Below, piece after piece: positions 1 to 9,183 of a stretch of 64,000 nucleotides of DNA. The DNA is taken from positions 1 through 64,000 of the forward strand of contig CAZHTM010000006.1 in the NCBI GenBank assembly GCA_964535735.1, written 5' to 3'. Position 1 is the stretch's first letter. The number at the start of each line of letters is the position of its first letter. The position numbers and the translations under genes were made by a program. Under the pieces are notes generated by a model. That model had not been told where the DNA came from. It saw nothing but the letters and a program-made list of their open reading frames with translations, and made no database searches. The stretch is from J089 sp964535735. GTDB taxonomy: Bacteria > Fidelibacterota > Marinisomatia > Marinisomatales > J089.

Positions 1-464
1 TGGTCTTTGTGCAAATACTTTAATTAGTTCTTCGTATTTCATATAAGTATCTTACCAATATTTATAAGTTATTCAAATGAATTTTACTTTCCCGGTGAAA
101 AAAAGCTGTGGACGTGAATACCGGTTGATTAATTCCGTTACACGGCAGAGCCATGTAACGAGAAAAAATTTCCTACCTCTTAAATCTGTCGCAGGATAGT
201 CCTATTCCACAAATTGGCGGGATCGCGATACACAGTTGCAATCATACCAAATCAGGGGTGTCATTGCGCAGCGAAGCAAAGCAATCCCGTCTATTCCGGG
301 ATTCTGGATTGCTTTATCGCACCGATAACTATCGGGGCACCTCGCAATAACAAGAGTGAATGGACTTGATCTTGCTCAACTACCTAATTTTGATTCGCCA
401 GTCGGGATTATTAAAAATACAATGCTAAGATATCACAACCGAGATCCTAAGCCCCATCTAACCA
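1..464. other. Non-coding flank downstream of the men operon
   Basis: I see no convincing gene in these bases on either strand. The stretch lies downstream of menE, the last gene of the menaquinone operon. Its one clear structure is the long imperfect inverted repeat at 260-351, listed separately. No T-rich intrinsic terminator was seen directly after the menE stop codon. Confidence 0.6.
260..351. repeat. Imperfect inverted repeat resembling a dispersed genomic repeat
   Basis: The left arm starts GTCATTGCG and continues with AGCGAAGCAAAGCAATC. The right arm ends with GATTGCTTTATCGCA and then CTCGCAATAAC, so the outer and inner blocks pair as an imperfect hairpin. A second small palindrome, CCGATA-AC-TATCGG, lies at 322-335. 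Hairpins of the type TCATTGCGAGG...GAAGCAATC are known as dispersed intergenic repeats in several bacterial phyla; assigning this copy to such a family is inference. It might also help end transcription of the men operon. Confidence 0.55.
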
Positions 465-1529
465 TTATCTTCTTCTAAGCCACGTCTCCACCGTTCCCTG
501 CCGGTCAATTTTCCCGGTGGTGGTTCGCTGAAACTGTGGCAGGATATGGTATTCCCGTGGTTTTTCCGGACCTGTAATGGTTTCCAATAATTCGGAAATG
601 TGTTTTTCAAGGATTGGAGTGGATTCCCCTTCCACCCAAAGGACGACTTTTTCGCCGAATCGTTCATCAGGAAGGGGATGAATAAAAAAAGGCTGTTTCT
701 GCAATCCCATCCCTATTTGTGCCTCCACCTCCTCCGGATGTATTTTAATTCCCCCGGAATTGATCACCCGATCGTGCCGTCCCAACCACTGAAACTGATG
801 TTCGCCGACCATCCGCACGCGGTCTCGAGTGTGGACCGGGTGGGAACCTAAATATTCAGCCCGAATCACCAGGCAGTCTTCCGAATCGGTGGATAAGGCA
901 ACATCGGGAATTGCCGAAAATACGGACGTCCCGGACGAACCCAATCGCCGCACCGCCACATGGGTCAAAGTTTCCGTCATGCCATAGGTTTCATAGATAC
1001 GACAATTTATTTTTTGAAGCGACGCCTCAAGCGCTGGAGACAGTGGAGCCCCCCCCACCAACAAAACTCCCGTAGGGCGCATGGTTCTTTCCACAGCCGT
1101 GCGGGCATCTAAGGATGCCAGTTGATGGGGCGTCACAGCCGCAAAATCTATTGGAGGAAGCGATGTCGGCCAGGGATTAGAACTGGGGAGGATGGCCACC
1201 AGGTTCAAAGAACCCACCAGCGCCCGGACTACCATCATTTTCCCGGCAACATACGTGGTGGGCAAACACAGCAGCGCGGTTCCTCCCACGGGAATGTTAA
1301 AATACGTCAACGTACGCCGGGCTGATTCCCGGCATTGATCTTTGGTAAACCGCACGGTCTTAGGCTTCCCTGTGGATCCGGAGGTTTGGAAGTCCATATC
1401 AGGCTTTTCATCCCACCATTCGTGTAAAAACTCACCCAATTGGCGGAGCCAGGGTTCTTCAGCACCCAAGAGTTCCGGCAGACTTTCAGGAGATACTGCC
1501 TTTCCATTCAGAATGAGCGTATCCGTCAT
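465..1529 (-). CDS. menE: o-succinylbenzoate--CoA ligase (MenE)
   Basis: This enzyme activates o-succinylbenzoate with ATP and CoA in menaquinone synthesis. It is an ANL-superfamily adenylating enzyme: the P-loop-like TSGSTGKPK lies at residues 49-57, YETYGMTE at 179-186, and the C-terminal TTTGKIDR carries the expected catalytic Lys at about 340. The hinge DRVINSGGIKIHPEEVE is also visible. At 354 residues it is shorter than the roughly 450-490 of E. coli or Bacillus MenE, with a reduced N-terminal region, as in other compact MenE forms. It is the last gene of the men operon, three bases after menC. Position in the operon makes the assignment firm. Confidence 0.92.
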   Translation of the reverse strand: MTDTLILNGKAVSPESLPELLGAEEPWLRQLGEFLHEWWDEKPDMDFQTSGSTGKPKTVRFTKDQCRESARRTLTYFNIPVGGTALLCLPTTYVAGKMMVVRALVGSLNLVAILPSSNPWPTSLPPIDFAAVTPHQLASLDARTAVERTMRPTGVLLVGGAPLSPALEASLQKINCRIYETYGMTETLTHVAVRRLGSSGTSVFSAIPDVALSTDSEDCLVIRAEYLGSHPVHTRDRVRMVGEHQFQWLGRHDRVINSGGIKIHPEEVEAQIGMGLQKQPFFIHPLPDERFGEKVVLWVEGESTPILEKHISELLETITGPEKPREYHILPQFQRTTTGKIDRQGTVETWLRRR

Positions 1530-1532
1530 GGA

Positions 1533-2594
1533 TCAGACCTGAACTACAGATTGTAATTGCATTTCATCCCAGGGTGTTTCAGAATCGATCCAAAGTTCGC
1601 CCTGTTGAATAAATAGAGGACTGGAAAAATTATTGGTGTATAGCGATCCGGTTCCCAAACCCTGAAAGCGGGTGGTGTGAAGTGATGCAGTCCACTGGGC
1701 AATGGCATTCAGTCCCAGATTGGATTCCAACGCAGAGGTGACCCACCAGCCGATGCCCCGCGCTTCTGCCAGGGAAATCCACCTTTCCGCCGCCTTAAAT
1801 CCACCCAATAAGGTGGGTTTCAGTATAATAAAGGCTGGTTGAACCGTGTCCAGTAAGCGCGCCTGAACCGCCTTATCCGTGATACCAATACATTCTTCAT
1901 CCAACGCAACTGGTATGGGACTCTGAGCACAGACCGTTTTAAGATCCTTCCAATTCCCCGGTGGCAGCGGTTGTTCAATGGAATGAATCTCCAGTTCCGC
2001 CAGACGGTCCAGAACCGGAAAAACCGTCTCCAAAGAAAAGGCTCCATTGGCGTCTACCCGAATCTCCAGATTTCGGTGCGAATACCGGGATCGGATCCGA
2101 GCTAAGAGGTTCAATTCCTCAGTGATATCCAATGCACCAATCTTCATCTTCAGGCAGGTGAAACCGGCGTCAATCTTGGACTGAAATTGGGCTTCCATGG
2201 TGACTACATCGCTCATCCACACCAAACCGTTGATGGAGATTCCCCGTTTACCGGCTGTAAATGTCCCCGGAAAAAGGGTCAGTGGTAGATGTGTTTGCAA
2301 ATCGCGCAGGGCCATTTCCACACCAAAGAGCAGAGCCGGACATTGTTCAGGAATGGACAGCAGAACGTCTTCGCTCTCTATCTCATGGTGAGAAGAAAGC
2401 CAGGCTTCGATTACCTGCGGATCATCGGGACTTAATCCTGGCAAGGGTGCCACCTCGCCCCAGCCCATATTTCCCGATTGCGGATCGATCAACTGCACTA
2501 CATAGATATCATGATGCGTCAATGCACCGCGGGAAGTTCGGGCCGGTACTCGAAAATACAACCGATAGGTCCCCCAATGGAGTTCCAGGGACAT
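1533..2594 (-). CDS. menC: o-succinylbenzoate synthase (MenC)
   Basis: MenC dehydrates SHCHC to o-succinylbenzoate. The 353-residue protein has the enolase-superfamily layout: an N-terminal capping domain, then a barrel with the KMKIG motif (catalytic Lys), metal ligands in IRVDANGAF, SIEQPLP and ALDEECIG, and the second Lys in IILKPTLLGG. It lies between menA and menE with gaps of three bases each, so co-translation is likely. The enolase superfamily includes racemases of similar sequence (dipeptide epimerases), but the operon context supports MenC. Confidence 0.92.
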   Translation of the reverse strand: MSLELHWGTYRLYFRVPARTSRGALTHHDIYVVQLIDPQSGNMGWGEVAPLPGLSPDDPQVIEAWLSSHHEIESEDVLLSIPEQCPALLFGVEMALRDLQTHLPLTLFPGTFTAGKRGISINGLVWMSDVVTMEAQFQSKIDAGFTCLKMKIGALDITEELNLLARIRSRYSHRNLEIRVDANGAFSLETVFPVLDRLAELEIHSIEQPLPPGNWKDLKTVCAQSPIPVALDEECIGITDKAVQARLLDTVQPAFIILKPTLLGGFKAAERWISLAEARGIGWWVTSALESNLGLNAIAQWTASLHTTRFQGLGTGSLYTNNFSSPLFIQQGELWIDSETPWDEMQLQSVVQV

Positions 2595-2597
2595 TGT

Positions 2598-3503
2598 TTA
2601 CCCTAACCAGACAAATAAATACGCTGCCAGAACCAGACTGCCTAACGATAATTTTTTCAAGTATGGATCCATGGCCATTGGCTCGGTTTTAAAAATTCCG
2701 CTTTGCTGCCCTGCCAACCCCAGGCTGATCACCCACAATCCTGCAAGACCCCAGATGTTTTGGCCAAAAGACACAAGGGCACCATACGCCAATATGGTCA
2801 TCAAGCCGATTCCCAGGATGACGCCGTGATAAACTTTTGCCCATCGAGGTCCCAGGCGTACAGGGAGGGTGTGTTTACCGGAGGCGGCATCATTTTCCCG
2901 GTCGCGCATGTTATTGATATTCAAGACACCCACACTTAACAGGCCGAAACCCAAAGCCAGTAGGAAATCTTCAACGGCCCAATGCGACCACATGAGGTAT
3001 TTTGTTCCCAACACAGCCACGGGGCCAAAAAACAAAAAAACAAAGCTATCGCCTAAACCACTGTACCCATAAGGACGGTGACCCATAGTATAGGCCAGGG
3101 CGGCGCCGATGGCCGCCAATCCCAACAAGGCAAATATCCATCCCGACCCGGTGAACAGAGAACCACGGCCTATGATAATTAGAGGAACTCCAGACAGTGA
3201 ACATAACCCCACAACCACGGCAATGCCGATCTGCATCTGCCGGAGACTCAACGCCCCAGATTGGAGTGTTCGGGTAGGTCCTACCCGATGCTGAGAATCG
3301 GTGCCTTTGACAAAATCACCGTAATCGTTGGCAAAATTCGCCAGAATTTGAAGGAACGCGGCCACCAAAAGAGCCAATAGAAAAACGTCCAGACGAAACT
3401 CACCCGCTTCCCTTGCTAGCGCACCCCCAGCAATGATGGAGGCTAGCGACAGGGGTAAAGTCCGGAGTCGGGCAGCTTCAATCCAAGTCTTGATGGAGGA
3501 CAT
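2598..3503 (-). CDS. menA: 1,4-dihydroxy-2-naphthoate polyprenyltransferase (MenA)
   Basis: This is a UbiA-family membrane prenyltransferase that joins a polyprenyl chain to 1,4-dihydroxy-2-naphthoate, giving demethylmenaquinone. The first Asp-rich prenyl-diphosphate site reads NFANDYGDFVKGTD at about residues 56-69, and the second is NNMRDRENDAASGKHTLPVRLG near 200. Several hydrophobic segments predict about eight to nine membrane helices. Length (301) is normal. It sits between menB and menC. The methyltransferase MenG/UbiE needed for the last step is not in the window. Confidence 0.93.
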   Translation of the reverse strand: MSSIKTWIEAARLRTLPLSLASIIAGGALAREAGEFRLDVFLLALLVAAFLQILANFANDYGDFVKGTDSQHRVGPTRTLQSGALSLRQMQIGIAVVVGLCSLSGVPLIIIGRGSLFTGSGWIFALLGLAAIGAALAYTMGHRPYGYSGLGDSFVFLFFGPVAVLGTKYLMWSHWAVEDFLLALGFGLLSVGVLNINNMRDRENDAASGKHTLPVRLGPRWAKVYHGVILGIGLMTILAYGALVSFGQNIWGLAGLWVISLGLAGQQSGIFKTEPMAMDPYLKKLSLGSLVLAAYLFVWLG

Positions 3504-3508
3504 AACTT

Positions 3509-4333
3509 CTAGGGGAAGCGTGGGAATTTATCAAATTCCGGGTCGCGTTTTTCTAAGAACGCCTCTTTCCCTTCCCGCGCCTCATCCGATAAATAATAGA
3601 GCAAAGTGGCATTTCCCGCCAATTCCTGAAGACCAGCCTGGCCGTCCAATTCCGCGTTAAATGCAGATTTTAATAACCGAACGGCAGTGTGTGACTTGGT
3701 CATAATTTTCCGGCACCAATCAACCGTTGTCGCCTCGAGCTCATCCAATGGTACCACTTTATTTACCAAACCCATATTCAGCGCTTCATCGGCGTCATAT
3801 TGTTCACACAAAAACCAGATTTCACGAGCCTTTTTCTGTCCCACGATCCGGGCCAGGTAACTCGCACCGAATCCGCCGTCAAAGGACCCCACTTTTGGTC
3901 CTGTCTGTCCAAATCGGGCATTATCGGCAGCAATCGTGAGGTCGCACACCACGTGCAATACATGTCCTCCGCCGATGGCCCAGCCTGCCACCATAGCAAT
4001 CACCACTTTGGGAAGGGAGCGAATGCGTTTTTGAAGATCCAGCACATTCAATCGGGGAATTTGGTCTGACCCCACGTATCCCCCTTCGCCACGGACCCGT
4101 TGGTCGCCGCCGCTACAAAAAGCTTTTCCTCCCTCACCCGTGAGAATCACTACCTTAATCCGATCATCTTCCCGGCAAATGTCAATGGCATCGATCATTT
4201 CTGAGACGGTGAGTGGAGTAAAGGCATTATGAACCTCTGGGCGGTTGATGCTAATCTTCCCAATTCCTTCCGCTTCGGTGAATAAAATTTCCTGATACGT
4301 TTTTACCGGTTTCCAATTCAATGTTGTCTTCAT
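3509..4333 (-). CDS. menB: 1,4-dihydroxy-2-naphthoyl-CoA synthase (MenB)
   Basis: MenB is a crotonase-fold enzyme that cyclises o-succinylbenzoyl-CoA to DHNA-CoA. Visible signatures are INRPEVHNAFTP at the N terminus, the oxyanion-hole region GGDQRVRGEGGYVG, GWAIGGGHVLHVVCDLTIA, and GQTGPKVGSFDGGFGASYLAR. I chose the ATG at 4333, which overlaps the menD stop as ATGA, giving 274 residues; an in-frame ATG at 4345 would add four residues. The length matches the family. Downstream menA follows after five bases. Confidence 0.95.
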   Translation of the reverse strand: MKTTLNWKPVKTYQEILFTEAEGIGKISINRPEVHNAFTPLTVSEMIDAIDICREDDRIKVVILTGEGGKAFCSGGDQRVRGEGGYVGSDQIPRLNVLDLQKRIRSLPKVVIAMVAGWAIGGGHVLHVVCDLTIAADNARFGQTGPKVGSFDGGFGASYLARIVGQKKAREIWFLCEQYDADEALNMGLVNKVVPLDELEATTVDWCRKIMTKSHTAVRLLKSAFNAELDGQAGLQELAGNATLLYYLSDEAREGKEAFLEKRDPEFDKFPRFP

Positions 4334-6030
4334 GTCTGATTCCACGTTTTAAGAGCGTTGAAGAATGCCTGATTAAGCGTCCAGTCCGTTTGGATTTCCC
4401 AAAGAATGGCTCGAGGCCCTGGAGTTAAAAATGTTTCCATATGAGTCTGGAAGTCTTCACTGGACGTCGTCACCAGCGTATCCATTCCCGCCATCCGACC
4501 CAACTCCTGAAATGATCGGGTATGGGGTGTTCGAAACACCGCTTCAAACTCCGGCTGCCTGGTGGGACCATCAATCACACCAAAAATTCCACCACCTTGG
4601 TTGTTTAACACCAATATCCGCAGATGGGGTGGTGCCGGACAGTCGAACAAGATGCTATGATCATAGTGAAACGCCAGGTCACCCACAATCAACACCTGGA
4701 GTCGTTGCGTCGCCAGGGCATGGCCGAGAGACGTGCTCACTGTCCCGTCAATACCGGACGTTCCCCGATTGGAATACACCTCCACAGGATGCACTGGAAG
4801 GGGAAATAGATTGGCCCATCTTACGGGCAAACTATTCCCTAAATGAAGATTTGTTTCCGGAGGTAATGCTTTCAATACCTTTTGAACAATCCACGGTTCG
4901 GATAGTTCAAACCGGGGTTGTGCCAGGAGATCGCTGACTGCACCGCGGGCTTTGTGTTGACTATTCATCCAGGTATCCACATACTCCGGGTCTTTTTCCT
5001 CCATATCCCTGGACGTCAGCCAGTGCTGAAAAAAGGTTTGGGGCGTCACTCGAATAATGGTGTCCAGGGATTGAAACGTATCGGCCACCTGCCCTTCTAC
5101 CTGCAACTGCCAGATTTTTAGATGGGACATATTTCGCAGAGCTGTCTTCCAGGGACGGGATAATAGTGACTGACCCCAACTGATTACCAACTCCGGCTTG
5201 AGCTCGGTCATAAGTCCTGAATCCATAGCCAAAACATCGTGAGAATCAATACGATGGGTAAGCCTGCCTAAATTGGAGAGATGGTCTGCAACTACCGGTA
5301 GTTTGAACCGGGTACTTACTTCTTCAACCAGATTCCGCAAATCGGTCTCGGGAGGCGATTGCCCCGCTACCAGCAGAATCCGAGAGACAGCATTTAATTC
5401 GGTTTTAATCCGGGACCAGGATTCTCCATCCAATGTAGGGGTACCTCGAACTTCGGAAATGAGACGGGGAGTCGAGATCTCTTCTTCATCCTTTTCCAGA
5501 GGATAAAATGGCTCCCGAAAGGGAATATTTAAATGCACAGGGCCGGAGATGGGATGGGTCGCTGCATTCAGCGCTTCGTTTATCAGGCGATTCCAGTGCC
5601 ACTGCGCATCGTCATGTTGAGTGTCCACGGGTAAGGTCGCTTCATAGCGAATATGAGGTGCATAGATGTGGTCCTGGTGAATGGCTTGACCGTCCCGCTG
5701 ATCGATCCATTCCGGAGGGCGATCGGCGGTGAAAACAACCAGGGGTATTTCAGAATAATACGCCTCCGCAATCGCCGGACCGTAATTTTGCGCCGCTGTC
5801 CCCGATGTGCAGACCAACGCCACCGGTGTCTTCAGGGCTTGCGCCATTCCCAGGGCACAAAACGCCGCTGACCGTTCATCGATTACGGAAATTGTCTGAA
5901 TATCTGGATGACGGTAAAAAGCTAATGCCAGGGGGGCATTCCGACTTCCGGGGGAAAGGACCGCTCGTCTAAGACCTTTTTGAACGCAAAGTTCCACCAA
6001 TTCCCGGCACCGGGCGTAGGTTTCAGACAT
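4330..6030 (-). CDS. menD: SEPHCHC synthase (MenD)
   Basis: MenD is a thiamine-diphosphate enzyme that joins isochorismate and 2-oxoglutarate, the committed menaquinone step. The N-terminal pyrimidine-binding domain has LSPGSRNAPLALAF and the glutamate-containing stretch EAYYSEIPLVVFTADRPPE. The C-terminal ThDP/Mg site is GDLAFHYDHSILFD followed about 20 residues later by LNNQGGGIF. The length of 566 residues is typical. It overlaps menF by eight bases upstream and menB by four bases downstream. Confidence 0.95.
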   Translation of the reverse strand: MSETYARCRELVELCVQKGLRRAVLSPGSRNAPLALAFYRHPDIQTISVIDERSAAFCALGMAQALKTPVALVCTSGTAAQNYGPAIAEAYYSEIPLVVFTADRPPEWIDQRDGQAIHQDHIYAPHIRYEATLPVDTQHDDAQWHWNRLINEALNAATHPISGPVHLNIPFREPFYPLEKDEEEISTPRLISEVRGTPTLDGESWSRIKTELNAVSRILLVAGQSPPETDLRNLVEEVSTRFKLPVVADHLSNLGRLTHRIDSHDVLAMDSGLMTELKPELVISWGQSLLSRPWKTALRNMSHLKIWQLQVEGQVADTFQSLDTIIRVTPQTFFQHWLTSRDMEEKDPEYVDTWMNSQHKARGAVSDLLAQPRFELSEPWIVQKVLKALPPETNLHLGNSLPVRWANLFPLPVHPVEVYSNRGTSGIDGTVSTSLGHALATQRLQVLIVGDLAFHYDHSILFDCPAPPHLRILVLNNQGGGIFGVIDGPTRQPEFEAVFRTPHTRSFQELGRMAGMDTLVTTSSEDFQTHMETFLTPGPRAILWEIQTDWTLNQAFFNALKTWNQT

Positions 6031-7222
6031 GAAGTCCTCGCAATAAGGTTTCGCATTTCAGGGTCGTCTCGGTCCACTCATCTGAGGGAACCGAATCCTG
6101 GGTAATTCCAGCCCCGGCATAAACCACCGCCTGATTCTCCAACAGCTGCAAACACCGGAGATTGACATACAACCGCGATTCGTCTTGCAGGTGGACGGGA
6201 CCTAAGAATCCGGCGTACAGTTTACGGTGAAAGGGTTCCGTCTCATGAATAAACTCCAGCGCCTGCTGTTTGGGTCGCCCGCATACTGCTGGCGTGGGAT
6301 GAAGAATATTAACCAATTTGGAAGTTTTTACTGTCCCGTTACGTGAATTCAAGGACCCGGTAATATCGGTACGTAAATGATATACATTGCCAGCTTGATG
6401 AGTATAGGGGCCTTCGATGTGAATTTGATCAATTCCCTGGTTTCGAATCCGGTTCAAAATGTATCGGCTTACAATATCCTGTTCTTCAAATTCTTTCTCC
6501 GTCCACTTTACCGGATCCTGGTTAGCATTCACCGGTTCCGTGCCAGCCAGGGAAACGGTTCGGAATTGATGGATTTCATTCACCGCCAAAAGGAGTTCCG
6601 GCGAAGCGCCTATCCAGGTTCCATACTCCGGTGTGGAGATTAATGACACAAAGGCATGGGGATACAATTTTCGCAGGACCGAAAAAAATCGAATGGGATC
6701 GATAGTATCCCGGGTGATGTATGTCCGGGCCAGGACTACTTTTTCCAGGGATGTGTTCTGAATAGACTGAATGGCTTTGGATACCCACGATGTGTAAAGC
6801 GCTTCCTGATCTATAGCATGAACAGAACTCTTTAATGACTGAGTATAAAACTTCGGACCTTCCGCATCCGGTTTCATGGCCCGGGATTCAATGTCTTTGA
6901 ACCAATCAGAGGCTCGTTCCCGATTGGTCAATGACATCAAACGTTTCTCCATCGAATTGTAATAGATATCCGCCGATAGGAAAAGCGGCGCAGAACCTGA
7001 TTGTACAGAAAATGGATGAATGAAGAACCCTGGAATCTCTTTATCAAGAATATCCAGGGAGGTTTTGGTTTGGGATGTAGAGATGAGCACTTGCCAATCG
7101 CTGGATCGCGGTAATGACCAGGCGGCAAAAGCGGCATCCCGGTTCAGGGCGACTTGCGCACAAGCCAAGAACATGGCTTCCGGTATAATCTGAGATTCCA
7201 GAATGTCCGCTTCCGCGTTCAT
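6023..7222 (-). CDS. menF: Isochorismate synthase (MenF)
   Basis: This chorismate-binding enzyme converts chorismate to isochorismate. The conserved C-terminal half shows IGASPELLLA, VSLAGTEPVN, EFEEQDIVSRYIL, LHPTPAVCGRPKQQALEF and RKLYAGFLGP, all typical of MenF/EntC/DhbC. I start at the ATG at 7222 (399 residues), three bases after the menI stop. A longer in-frame start at 7264 would overlap menI by 40 bases and adds a segment not expected of the family. EntC-type use for siderophores is possible, but the men neighbours make MenF far more likely. Confidence 0.92.
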   Translation of the reverse strand: MNAEADILESQIIPEAMFLACAQVALNRDAAFAAWSLPRSSDWQVLISTSQTKTSLDILDKEIPGFFIHPFSVQSGSAPLFLSADIYYNSMEKRLMSLTNRERASDWFKDIESRAMKPDAEGPKFYTQSLKSSVHAIDQEALYTSWVSKAIQSIQNTSLEKVVLARTYITRDTIDPIRFFSVLRKLYPHAFVSLISTPEYGTWIGASPELLLAVNEIHQFRTVSLAGTEPVNANQDPVKWTEKEFEEQDIVSRYILNRIRNQGIDQIHIEGPYTHQAGNVYHLRTDITGSLNSRNGTVKTSKLVNILHPTPAVCGRPKQQALEFIHETEPFHRKLYAGFLGPVHLQDESRLYVNLRCLQLLENQAVVYAGAGITQDSVPSDEWTETTLKCETLLRGLHV

Positions 7223-7224
7223 TT

Positions 7225-7638
7225 TTATTTGTCCATAACCGCCAAGGTCATACGGCTGACACAAATCAAACGGTCCCGATCATCCCGGATGTGGATTTGC
7301 CAAATCTGCGTTTTCCGTCCCAAATGAATGGCCTGTGCCACACCGGTTACAAATCCTTCTCGGGCAGGTTTCACATGGTTAGCGTTGATTTCCATCCCGA
7401 CGCAATATTGTTTATCCATGTCCAATTCCAGTGTCCCCGCCACACTGGCCAGGGTTTCCGCTAGGACAAGAGACGCGCCCCCGTGAAGCAACCCCATGGG
7501 TTGGCTGGTATGGGGACCCACCGCCATTCGTCCGGTAAGACTGTGCGTTCCAATATCGATGAATTCAATGCCCAGATATTCAATTAACGTTCCTTTGATG
7601 ACGTTTGATATTTCCTGGAGTATGGCTTGTTTATCCAT
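7225..7638 (-). CDS. menI: Hotdog-fold thioesterase, probable DHNA-CoA thioesterase (MenI)
   Basis: This 137-residue single-domain hotdog protein has the PaaI/YdiI-like core: YLGIEFIDIG, RMAVGPHTSQPMGLLHGGASLVLAETLAS, where the Glu of LAET is the expected catalytic residue. Proteins of this type hydrolyse DHNA-CoA to release DHNA for MenA. It is the first gene of the men cluster, six bases after cdaA upstream. The family is broad in substrate, so the role rests on context; it would supply the thioesterase step missing from the other men genes here. Confidence 0.82.
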   Translation of the reverse strand: MDKQAILQEISNVIKGTLIEYLGIEFIDIGTHSLTGRMAVGPHTSQPMGLLHGGASLVLAETLASVAGTLELDMDKQYCVGMEINANHVKPAREGFVTGVAQAIHLGRKTQIWQIHIRDDRDRLICVSRMTLAVMDK

Positions 7639-7643
7639 CCGTC

Positions 7644-8420
7644 TTAATCTCCTGAAGACATGAATAGTTTTTCATTAAGGTATCGTCGTAATTCCATATC
7701 ATCGATTCCCAGTTTTACAAAGACCCCATCTTCCGCAATAGATAGTTTCCGGTTTTCCTCAGACACCACAATGACAATGGCGTCCGATTCTTCCGTTAGT
7801 CCTAGGGCCGCCCGGTGACGGGTACCCATATCCTTAGAAATCGTGGTGCTTTCTGTTAATGGTAAAATACAGGATGCGGCTTCAATAATATCGTTTTGTA
7901 TAATAACCGCCCCATCATGAAGCGGTGAGGAAGGATTAAACAGAGAAATGAGCAAAGGTGCGGTAACTTCGGCTTTTAGAGGCATTCCCGCTTCCTTGTA
8001 CGAGCGTAATCCTGTTTCTCGTTGAATCACGATGAGAGCGCCCCACCCTCGTTGAATGATTTCAGTGGTGGCATCCACAATAGCTTCAATTGTTTTCGAA
8101 GTTCCCAAGCGAAAAATGCGTCGGAAAAACCGATGCTGCCCCACATAGATCAGGAGCCGCCGTATCTCTGGTTGGAAGAGGATTACAAAAGCAACAACCC
8201 ATACTGTCTGAAATTGATTGACCAACCAGGATGTGGCCGAAAATCCCAGAGCGTTGAATAAAAAGGATGAAATCAAAAGGATGATCAAGCCAACCAGCAT
8301 TTGACCGGCCCGGGTCCCTTTGAAATAGTGATAGACCTTGTAAAAGATCCAACTCACCAACAAAAGGTCGACCAGATCCAACAAGGTGACTCTCAAAAAA
8401 CCGATGTGGAATAATGTCAT
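7644..8420 (-). CDS. cdaA: Diadenylate cyclase (CdaA/DacA)
   Basis: CdaA makes the second messenger c-di-AMP from two ATP. The 258-residue protein begins with about three membrane helices (residues 10-30, 40-57 and 66-85), followed by a DAC domain with the DGA motif at residues 169-171 and RHR at 201-203. Many bacteria pair cdaA with cdaR (ybbR) and glmM; here it follows folP, an order common in Bacteroidetes-like genomes. c-di-AMP usually controls potassium uptake and wall homeostasis; no target is visible in the window. Confidence 0.92.
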   Translation of the reverse strand: MTLFHIGFLRVTLLDLVDLLLVSWIFYKVYHYFKGTRAGQMLVGLIILLISSFLFNALGFSATSWLVNQFQTVWVVAFVILFQPEIRRLLIYVGQHRFFRRIFRLGTSKTIEAIVDATTEIIQRGWGALIVIQRETGLRSYKEAGMPLKAEVTAPLLISLFNPSSPLHDGAVIIQNDIIEAASCILPLTESTTISKDMGTRHRAALGLTEESDAIVIVVSEENRKLSIAEDGVFVKLGIDDMELRRYLNEKLFMSSGD

Positions 8421-8464
8421 GGGAAAATTTACGCTCTGGGGTCCATACCAGAACAGAGCCGGGT

Positions 8465-9174
8465 TTATTCGATTCGGTCAGGAACTCGACGAATTTGATC
8501 CACAATTTTCACAGCCCGGACGGCTTCCCGGACATCATGGACCCGAACGATGCGAGCNNNNNNNNNNNNNNNNNNNNNNNNNNNNNNNNNNNNNNNNNNN
8601 NNNNNNNNNNNNNNNNNNNNNNNNNNNNNNNNNNNNNNNNNNNNNNNNNNNNNNNNNAAACCTGCTCCTCAAAATAAGCTTTGATATCGATCACCACATC
8701 ATCGTACCACGGATTATCCTGCATGGACCGAGGGGTTCCAACAATATGCATGACCACTACTGGACAGTCAAACGCCTTAGCCACGGATACCATGTTTGGA
8801 TCAAAATTGAGTCCCGATATATCATTAATCATGGTAGCTCCCGCCTCCAACGCCCTCTGAGCCACGTCCGATTTATACGTATCCACCGAAATGGGAATTG
8901 AACTGCGTTCCCGAATACCCTGAATCACTGGGATTACCCGGGATAATTCTTCATCCACTTCAACAGGCATAGCACCTGGTCGCGTGGATTCACCTCCGAT
9001 ATCCAGAATATCCGCCCCTTCTTTTTCCAACTTGAGGGCATGATCCACCGCTCGCTGCGGATCCAGATATTCCCCTCCATCACTGAACGAATCGGGTGTG
9101 ACATTCAGGATGCCCATGACCACTGTATCGGCTTCGGGATTCCGGATTTGCCGAAGGAGCGTCGTTGGATTCAT
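8465..9174 (-). CDS. folP: Dihydropteroate synthase (FolP), interrupted by an assembly gap
   Basis: FolP condenses p-aminobenzoate with dihydropterin pyrophosphate in folate synthesis. The N-terminal part (9174-8658) shows MGILNVTPDSFSDGG, DIGGESTRPGA and ATMINDISGLN. The C-terminal part is in a different frame from a straight read across the 100 N run: from 8557 it reads ARIVRVHDVREAV and ends at TAA at 8465-8467, a classic FolP C terminus. The stop at 8509 in the frame that continues across the N run is therefore an artefact. Comparison with about 280-residue homologues suggests some 230 bases are missing, including the DPGxGFGK and SRK motifs, and the true gap length should be 2 modulo 3. 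Confidence 0.9.
8558..8657. other. Assembly gap (100 N) within folP
   Basis: Exactly 100 N, a conventional placeholder for a gap of unknown size. The flanks are the two ends of folP. The frame change across the gap shows that 100 is not the true length. Confidence 0.97.
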
Positions 9175-9183
9175 ATCAGGGAA

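Noticed and set aside
4431..4937. 168-residue open frame on the plus strand
   Set aside because: Antisense to menD; no recognisable features.
8386..8901. 171-residue plus-strand open frame running through the N gap
   Set aside because: It exists only because N codons contain no stop; it is antisense to cdaA and folP.
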